Program-made: the position numbers and the translations under genes
Notes under the pieces: model-generated
Database searches by the model: none
What the model was told of the DNA's origin: nothing
The model's input: the letters and a program-made list of their open reading frames with translations, nothing else
Assembly (NCBI GenBank): GCA_032017425.1
Contig: DALZPW010000002.1
From: Faucicola tetraodonis
GTDB taxonomy: Bacteria > Pseudomonadota > Gammaproteobacteria > Pseudomonadales > Moraxellaceae
Strand: one strand, 5' to 3'
Length of the DNA: 64,000 bases
Shown: one piece after another, positions 59,885 to 64,000 of the stretch
Layout of the letters: the number at the start of each line of letters is the position of its first letter
How positions within the stretch are numbered: the first letter of the stretch is position 1

Positions 59885-61576
59885 TTACTTGATAAATAAT
59901 GGTTTGCCTTGTACGGTTTGCGCACGCACATCAAACAGTTTTAACAAAGTTGGGGTAATAGCATCATGGGTGAGCTCAGTATTAGATGGCACTGCTTGAA
60001 TGCCTGAGTGCTTACCTGCCCAAAACATCGATGCGACGTGTTTTTGCGCTTTAGGCGCGATTTTATAAGGCATACCATGTAAATAGATGCCGTTTTCGCC
60101 CAAACTTTCACCGTGGTCACTGACATACAGCATCGCCACTTGGTGGGTACTGTCATATTTGTCTAACCAGTTCACCGTTTTTGCCAAAAAGTCATCGGTG
60201 GCAAGTAGCGCATTGTCAAAGGCATTAATCACGCTTTGTGGGTCGCATTTGGCAAGTTCATTGCTTTGGCAGACTGGGGTGAATTTTTCAAATTGCTTAT
60301 CATATCGTTTAAAATACGCAGGTCCGTGATTACCCATTTGGTGCAGCACAATTAGGGTGTCCTGGTTAAGCGTATTCTGGTTAGCTAGTTGTTTGACGTA
60401 GTCATCTAAGCCTACTAGCATACCCACATCGCGGCACTCGCCATAGGGGTTGGTATTACACATCGTATTGTTGCGCGCGGTTTTATAATCGACAAAATTC
60501 TCCGCGGGCAAACGATTAGTGACGCCTTTTGAGCTTGAGTTGTTATCACGCCACAAGATATTGACCTTTAGGCGATTTAAAGTATCAAGTACGTTTTCTT
60601 GGTAGTTGGCGGTATCCACATCGTAGTCTTTCATACCGACATAACTAAACATACAAGGCACCGAATAAGCGGTTGAGGTACCGCAGGCGATGACTTGGTT
60701 AAAATTAGTTACCCCAGCCGTCGCTGCCATCTGCGGGAAGGTAGTTCGGTTATACCCATTTAGCTGCACATGGTCGGCGCGCGCGGTTTCCCCAACCACC
60801 AATACCACCAGTTTTGGCTTACGGGTGGTGGGATTGCTCACCTGCACCGCATCGGTGGCATGCATGATTTGGGTTTTGGGTGCCTGTGCTTGTTTCAGCT
60901 GTATACTGGCAAGTTTACCCAGTGCATATACAGGGGTGGCAGGATTGGTATAGCTTCGTAGCTGTTTATGTTCACGGAAAAAACTGGCGTAATTTTTACT
61001 CATCGCCAAAATCGGTAACACCACCAAGCCAAGGCTGACCAAATACGTCAAGCCGCGCTGCAATATGCTGCGCTTGATGGGGGGAAATGTGACCTTTTGC
61101 CACGCCACCCACACACTAGGCAATACCCCAAGCAATAAAATGCGTAAGATAAAATTGACGTTAAACAAATCAGCGCTTTCTGCTTTATCGGTTTGTAGCG
61201 CGTTTTGTAGCATATTGACATCATAGACAGTGCCATAAGTATCAGTAAAATATGCCGTGACTGCCGCGGTCAATAGCAAAAAAATCAATACCGCTTTAAG
61301 GGTGTAACGATAGCTGAGCAGCACAATAACCAGTAGCATGACACCGAATAGCACCAATGGCAATGAGCCTATAAACCCAATATGCTGGGCAAACGGATAG
61401 ACTTCAGTGGCTTTATCAAAGAAAGTAACATTGGCGGTCAAGGTCAAAAATAGCGCGACAATACCCATCATCACATAAGCATTGATACCTTGAGTACTAA
61501 TACCTTGAGCACTAATACCTTGAGCATTGCCACCTTGCTGACGCCATGCTACCCATCGAGCGTTATTCACTGACAT
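59885..61576 (-). CDS. eptA: Lipid A phosphoethanolamine transferase, EptA/MCR family
   Basis: It transfers phosphoethanolamine from phosphatidylethanolamine to lipid A phosphates, lowering polymyxin binding. The product has 563 residues from ATG 61576, with five N-terminal transmembrane helices and a periplasmic alkaline-phosphatase-fold domain. Zinc-site and nucleophile motifs: VGETARADHVQLNGYNR (Glu near 260), CGTSTAYSVPCMFS (Thr near 297), QMGNHGPAY (His near 413), YVSDHGESLGENG (Asp/His near 488) and LHGMPY. Cys pairs in the catalytic domain match the disulfides of MCR/EptA. An N-terminal extension before helix 1 contains three QGI(S/N)-type repeats encoded by 15-bp DNA units. A TTG at 61627 would add 17 residues. 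Confidence 0.94.
   Translation of the reverse strand: MSVNNARWVAWRQQGGNAQGISAQGISTQGINAYVMMGIVALFLTLTANVTFFDKATEVYPFAQHIGFIGSLPLVLFGVMLLVIVLLSYRYTLKAVLIFLLLTAAVTAYFTDTYGTVYDVNMLQNALQTDKAESADLFNVNFILRILLLGVLPSVWVAWQKVTFPPIKRSILQRGLTYLVSLGLVVLPILAMSKNYASFFREHKQLRSYTNPATPVYALGKLASIQLKQAQAPKTQIMHATDAVQVSNPTTRKPKLVVLVVGETARADHVQLNGYNRTTFPQMAATAGVTNFNQVIACGTSTAYSVPCMFSYVGMKDYDVDTANYQENVLDTLNRLKVNILWRDNNSSSKGVTNRLPAENFVDYKTARNNTMCNTNPYGECRDVGMLVGLDDYVKQLANQNTLNQDTLIVLHQMGNHGPAYFKRYDKQFEKFTPVCQSNELAKCDPQSVINAFDNALLATDDFLAKTVNWLDKYDSTHQVAMLYVSDHGESLGENGIYLHGMPYKIAPKAQKHVASMFWAGKHSGIQAVPSNTELTHDAITPTLLKLFDVRAQTVQGKPLFIK
61486..61530. repeat. Three tandem 15-bp units inside the 5' end of eptA
   Basis: TACCTTGAGTACTAA, TACCTTGAGCACTAA and TACCTTGAGCATTGC (plus strand) start at 61486, 61501 and 61516. 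On the coding strand they give repeats of A/T-Q-G-I-S before the first membrane helix. The period is a multiple of three, so copy-number change keeps the frame. Confidence 0.88.
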
Positions 61577-61767
61577 ACGATTACTTACCTTATCCAAATG
61601 CACCAAAAAATAGCCATTATATAACAACCAAACTTAGGATGAGGCTATCATACAGATTTAGCTTAACTGAACCTTAAGACACCTATCTATCAAGCAATTA
61701 TGCTAAAAAAACCACCGCCATCGCTACAAACATGAGGTAGTGACAGCGACACAGAGAGTTGATAACG

Positions 61768-62238
61768 CTAAGCGGTGGCAGGCTGTAAACTGGCAAACGG
61801 AATAAAGGCGAGTAATGGCTCATAATCCTGTTTGAGCTCACGTTTTCGATAATAATCTTCCACCATATGTGCTTGCTGCTCTATGCCATAACGACCAAAT
61901 GGCTTATTGGCTTGCAGCTCGTAGCTATAGCGCCGATTGAGCAGGGCGCGGCGAAACACCTTAATGCCTTGTTGGATTTGCCAAACATGGGTCAATTCAT
62001 GCACAAGCCACGCGCGCAGATAGACATTTTGCTGACTAAAATCATCACAAAAATCTGCTGGATGAAAATACACATGACCATTGGGACTGACCGCATAGCC
62101 TTTGAGCACCCACCATGCAGTTTTTAGGCGTATACTATCAAGCTGTAACGTATCACCAAATACGCTACCCGCGATGACTTTTTCGCCCGCCGTTAGTGGA
62201 CGGCATCGAGCAGGTTGTTTTGAAAAACACATCATCAT
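61768..62238 (-). CDS. Small HExxH metallopeptidase-like protein of unknown function
   Basis: A 156-residue protein from ATG 62238 (three consecutive ATG codons; a TTG at 62256 is less likely). It has a zinc-protease-like AWLVHELTHVWQIQQG motif (HELTH near residue 85), preceded by GHVYFHPADFCDDFS and followed by ELQANKPFGRYGIEQQAHMVEDYY, where a Glu could be the third ligand. No signal peptide. It resembles uncharacterised proteins in Acinetobacter sometimes labelled Vgr-related or zinc protease. The gene stands alone. A peptidase role is plausible but unproven. Confidence 0.72.
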   Translation of the reverse strand: MMMCFSKQPARCRPLTAGEKVIAGSVFGDTLQLDSIRLKTAWWVLKGYAVSPNGHVYFHPADFCDDFSQQNVYLRAWLVHELTHVWQIQQGIKVFRRALLNRRYSYELQANKPFGRYGIEQQAHMVEDYYRKRELKQDYEPLLAFIPFASLQPATA

Positions 62239-62426
62239 TTCACAGAGTCTATCCAAGATTTGGTTAAGCTAAAAAAGCCATCACGGCTTGCCAACGCCTT
62301 GCCAGCTTTTATTTTTAGCAAAAAATACTGGATAACAAATACAAGTTTGTTGGTATCCTAGTTACTATTTTATACTAAATCAACATGCGCTAATTAAAAC
62401 GTAAGCTAATTAACAAGGAGGGCTTT

Positions 62427-62825
62427 ATGCCATTAGAATCCGTCACTATCAATAACTTTGAAAACAACAGCATTGACGATCCCGAACTCAAATTGCGGGT
62501 GGAAAAATTGTACGACAGCTCACCTGAGTTTGCGACAGGTCGTGATGCTGTGGCGTTTTTTGAAAAGGCCTTTGCCAAGGGTGATATCCTGTATTTGGGG
62601 ATGTTCAATGAAAAACCGATTGCCGCGATGGGCTGCTTTAATGAAGGCATCGAGTCTAGCCGATTGTTACAGTATATTGTGCTGCATCCCGCCAATCGCG
62701 GGCGCGGTCTTGCCCCAAAATTCGTCAAACAAGTCACCGACATTGAGCGCAAAAAAGGCAATACCAAGTTTGTACCCGGCTGCGGCGCCATTCATCGTAT
62801 TTTAGCCATGTACGAATTGATATGA
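62427..62825 (+). CDS. GNAT-fold protein resembling the acetyl-CoA sensor PanZ
   Basis: A 132-residue protein with an excellent ribosome-binding site (AAGGAGG six bases before the ATG). It has a GNAT core: LGMFNEKPIAAMGCFN, then QYIVLHPANRGRGLAPKFVK, the last giving the R/Q-x2-G-x-G/A acetyl-CoA loop. The length, the SPEFATGRDAV region and the weak resemblance to PanZ/PanM, which activates aspartate decarboxylase PanD, suggest a PanZ-like sensor; a plain N-acetyltransferase is the alternative. It stands alone before tRNA-Phe. panB and panC are in the same window but 15 kb away. Confidence 0.6.
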   Translation: MPLESVTINNFENNSIDDPELKLRVEKLYDSSPEFATGRDAVAFFEKAFAKGDILYLGMFNEKPIAAMGCFNEGIESSRLLQYIVLHPANRGRGLAPKFVKQVTDIERKKGNTKFVPGCGAIHRILAMYELI

Positions 62826-62878
62826 ATGGGTATTTTGCCAGTTACTAGCAACTTTTTGCAAAAAGTTTAAAATAGTGC

Positions 62879-62907
62879 TTGACACCTTTGGCGATTTTTA
62901 GTTTAAT
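62879..62907 (+). promoter_or_regulatory. Sigma-70 promoter of tRNA-Phe
   Basis: A perfect TTGACA (62879-62884), a 17-bp spacer and TTTAAT (62902-62907), about 30 bp upstream of the tRNA. Confidence 0.85.
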
Positions 62908-62937
62908 AGCCGCTCAAATACTGATGCTGACAAACAT

Positions 62938-63013
62938 GGCGCGGTAGCTCAGTCGGTAGAGCAACGGATTGAAAATCCGTGTGTCGGCAGTTCGATCCTG
63001 CCCCACGCCACCA
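62938..63013 (+). tRNA. tRNA-Phe (anticodon GAA)
   Basis: A 76-nt tRNA with encoded CCA. D arm AGCTCAGTCGGTAGAGC, anticodon arm ACGGATTGAAAATCCGT with GAA, T arm GGCAGTTCGATCCTGCC. The acceptor strands GGCGCGG and CCACGCC pair except for C5 opposite A68, an unusual mismatch in the middle of the stem. Confidence 0.94.
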
Positions 63014-63039
63014 TCATTTGTCTTAGGTATACATCGATT

Positions 63040-63069
63040 AACCCCAAGCTTATTAGTTTGGGGTTTTTT
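63040..63069 (+). terminator. Terminator after tRNA-Phe
   Basis: AACCCCAA, a ten-base loop and TTGGGGTT form an 8-bp stem followed by T residues, 26 bp after the tRNA 3' end. Confidence 0.88.
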
Positions 63070-63117
63070 GTTGTCGGTTATTTTTATATCATTGACCCCT
63101 ATCAATTACCGCCAAAC

Positions 63118-63342
63118 TTAACTGTCTAGCGGTTTTATCAGCTTAAATCTTGGCACAGCTTCGCCATTGACTTCCACCGTTTCGGCAAACATCGCAAGCG
63201 GCCGCACCCAAACCCCATACGCTTGGTAGAGCGCACGGTAGACGACCAATTCCTCTTCAGTCTCGCTATGTTTGGCGATGTGCAGCACTTGATACAGATT
63301 GCCTTTGTAGTGCTGATAAATACCCAATTTAATCTCAATCAC
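63118..63342 (-). CDS. DUF1653 family protein
   Basis: A 74-residue protein of the DUF1653 family: GIYQHYKGNLYQVLHIAKHSETE, ELVVYRALY and GVWVRPLAMFAETVEV are the conserved blocks, forming a small beta-rich fold of unknown function. It starts at GTG 63342, which overlaps the FKBP stop codon by eight bases, so it is translationally coupled and is the last gene of this operon. Confidence 0.88.
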   Translation of the reverse strand: MIEIKLGIYQHYKGNLYQVLHIAKHSETEEELVVYRALYQAYGVWVRPLAMFAETVEVNGEAVPRFKLIKPLDS

Positions 63343-63733
63343 GAGTTTTCACATCCAATAATTCAATTTCAAAGGTTAAGTCTGAATTTGGCGGGACTTT
63401 ACCGACTTGGCGCTCACCATACGCCAAGTGACTTGGCACGATGAGTTTACGCTTACCACCGACTTGCATGGCTATGAGATTGGCAGGGTCTTCAACTTGG
63501 GCTTGATAGCCGATTTTTTGGGCATATTCGCCACCCAAAACGCCTATGTCCCAACCTTTAATCACCCGCCCTGTGCCAATCACGGCTTCAAAGGGTTGCC
63601 CGCGGTGATGCGATGAGTCAAACACCGTGCCCTCTGGTAGATAGCCCGTGTAATGCGCGGTAATCAGTGCCCCACGCTCGGCAGTTTTACCTGTGCCGAT
63701 AATTAGGTCTTGGAATTGCAGTTTACTTGTCAT
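63335..63733 (-). CDS. FKBP-type peptidyl-prolyl cis-trans isomerase
   Basis: A single-domain FKBP of 132 residues without signal peptide, so cytosolic. Family residues are seen in ALITAHYTGYLPEGTVFDSS, VIGTGRVIKGWDIGVLGG (the Trp floor of the active site is present) and LIVPSHLAYGERQVGKVPPN with the terminal LTFEIELLDV. It speeds proline isomerisation during folding. It starts two bases after the stop of the 2-hydroxyacid dehydrogenase gene and overlaps the DUF1653 gene. Confidence 0.93.
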   Translation of the reverse strand: MTSKLQFQDLIIGTGKTAERGALITAHYTGYLPEGTVFDSSHHRGQPFEAVIGTGRVIKGWDIGVLGGEYAQKIGYQAQVEDPANLIAMQVGGKRKLIVPSHLAYGERQVGKVPPNSDLTFEIELLDVKTRD

Positions 63734-63735
63734 AG

Positions 63736-64000
63736 TTATTGTCCGTTATTTTCGTTATTTCTCTTATGGGATAGTTGGATAAACTCTTGTACTTGCTGAC
63801 ACAGTATGTCCCATAGGTTAAGCTGGGCATTGACGCTGCCCCACGCATTATGCGGAGTGAAAATCACTCTTGGGTGGTCTTTAAGTGTGAGTAATGGGTC
63901 GTTGTCTTTAATCGGCTCATCTTCAAACACATCTGCCCCATAGCCCAATAATTTACCTTGTGTAACGGCTTCAGCCACCGCCTGACTATCGACCACGCCA
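63736..64000 (-). CDS. D-2-hydroxyacid dehydrogenase, C-terminal part (runs off the right edge)
   Basis: Only the last 87 or so residues are inside the window. They show the end of the NAD-binding and substrate domains of D-isomer-specific 2-hydroxyacid dehydrogenases: GVVDSQAVAEAV, YGADVFEDEPI and FTPHNAWGSVNAQ, the last holding the catalytic His of the H-x2-W type. A hydroxypyruvate/glyoxylate reductase is plausible, but the specificity residues are outside the view. It is the first visible gene of the operon with FKBP and DUF1653. Confidence 0.85.
   Translation of the reverse strand, partial: GVVDSQAVAEAVTQGKLLGYGADVFEDEPIKDNDPLLTLKDHPRVIFTPHNAWGSVNAQLNLWDILCQQVQEFIQLSHKRNNENNGQ

Overview
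The window reads as chromosomal DNA of a gammaproteobacterium of the family Moraxellaceae, most likely a Moraxella close to M. osloensis. This is inferred from moderate-to-low base composition, the gene neighbourhoods (cysM beside gacS/barA; hemA divergent from a TPR gene and lolB; pcnB-folK-panB-panC; an eptA/mcr-type transferase beside a PAP2 phosphatase) and the protein sequences. No database search was run. There is no insertion sequence, CRISPR array, rRNA operon or intact prophage.

Region 1 (1-8.6 kb) looks accessory. A creatinase gene and an MHS-type transporter gene run leftward and face a divergent GlxA/AraC-type regulator, which makes a compact creatine-use locus. An orphan acyl-CoA synthetase follows. 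A glycerate kinase then lies between two broken genes: a 3' remnant of a GntP-family permease upstream, and a UvrD-like helicase downstream that has lost its C-terminal motifs and whose reading frame now ends inside glxK on the other strand.

Region 2 (8.6-12.4 kb) holds tRNA-Gly(GCC), an M48 lipoprotein protease, and small envelope and regulatory genes (DUF441, BolA, SirB2, a lipoprotein). Region 3 (12.8-21.5 kb) is a complete leucine/isovalerate catabolic cluster: acyl-CoA synthetase, both subunits of methylcrotonyl-CoA carboxylase, methylglutaconyl-CoA hydratase, HMG-CoA lyase and isovaleryl-CoA dehydrogenase, ending in a strong terminator.

Region 4 (21.5-43.5 kb) is mostly core: a PfkB kinase, a PreP-like M16C protease, an FAH-family enzyme with an exonuclease, cysM, the GacS/BarA hybrid kinase, a crotonase, a ClsC-like phospholipase D, a DksA-type zinc finger protein, a YciK-like reductase, gph and ubiG (both leftward), dsbA, a phosphohexomutase with ugd, mazG and a ComEA-like protein. 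Region 5 (43.7-51.3 kb) carries pcnB (with an unusually long basic tail), folK, panB, panC, rapZ, darP and a SotB-like exporter. Region 6 (51.4-64 kb) has glnD, hemA, a TPR protein, lolB, a PAP2 phosphatase and an EptA/MCR phosphoethanolamine transferase, a small HExxH protein, a PanZ-like acetyltransferase fold, tRNA-Phe, and an operon with DUF1653, an FKBP and the end of a 2-hydroxyacid dehydrogenase.

The most notable signals are the eptA-pap2 pair, which mirrors the layout of the mobile mcr-1-pap2 cassette; the creatinase locus; the glycerate kinase between two gene wrecks; and a recurring pattern of very short tandem duplications (9-30 bp units), including 15-bp units at the panB ribosome-binding site and inside the 5' end of eptA.
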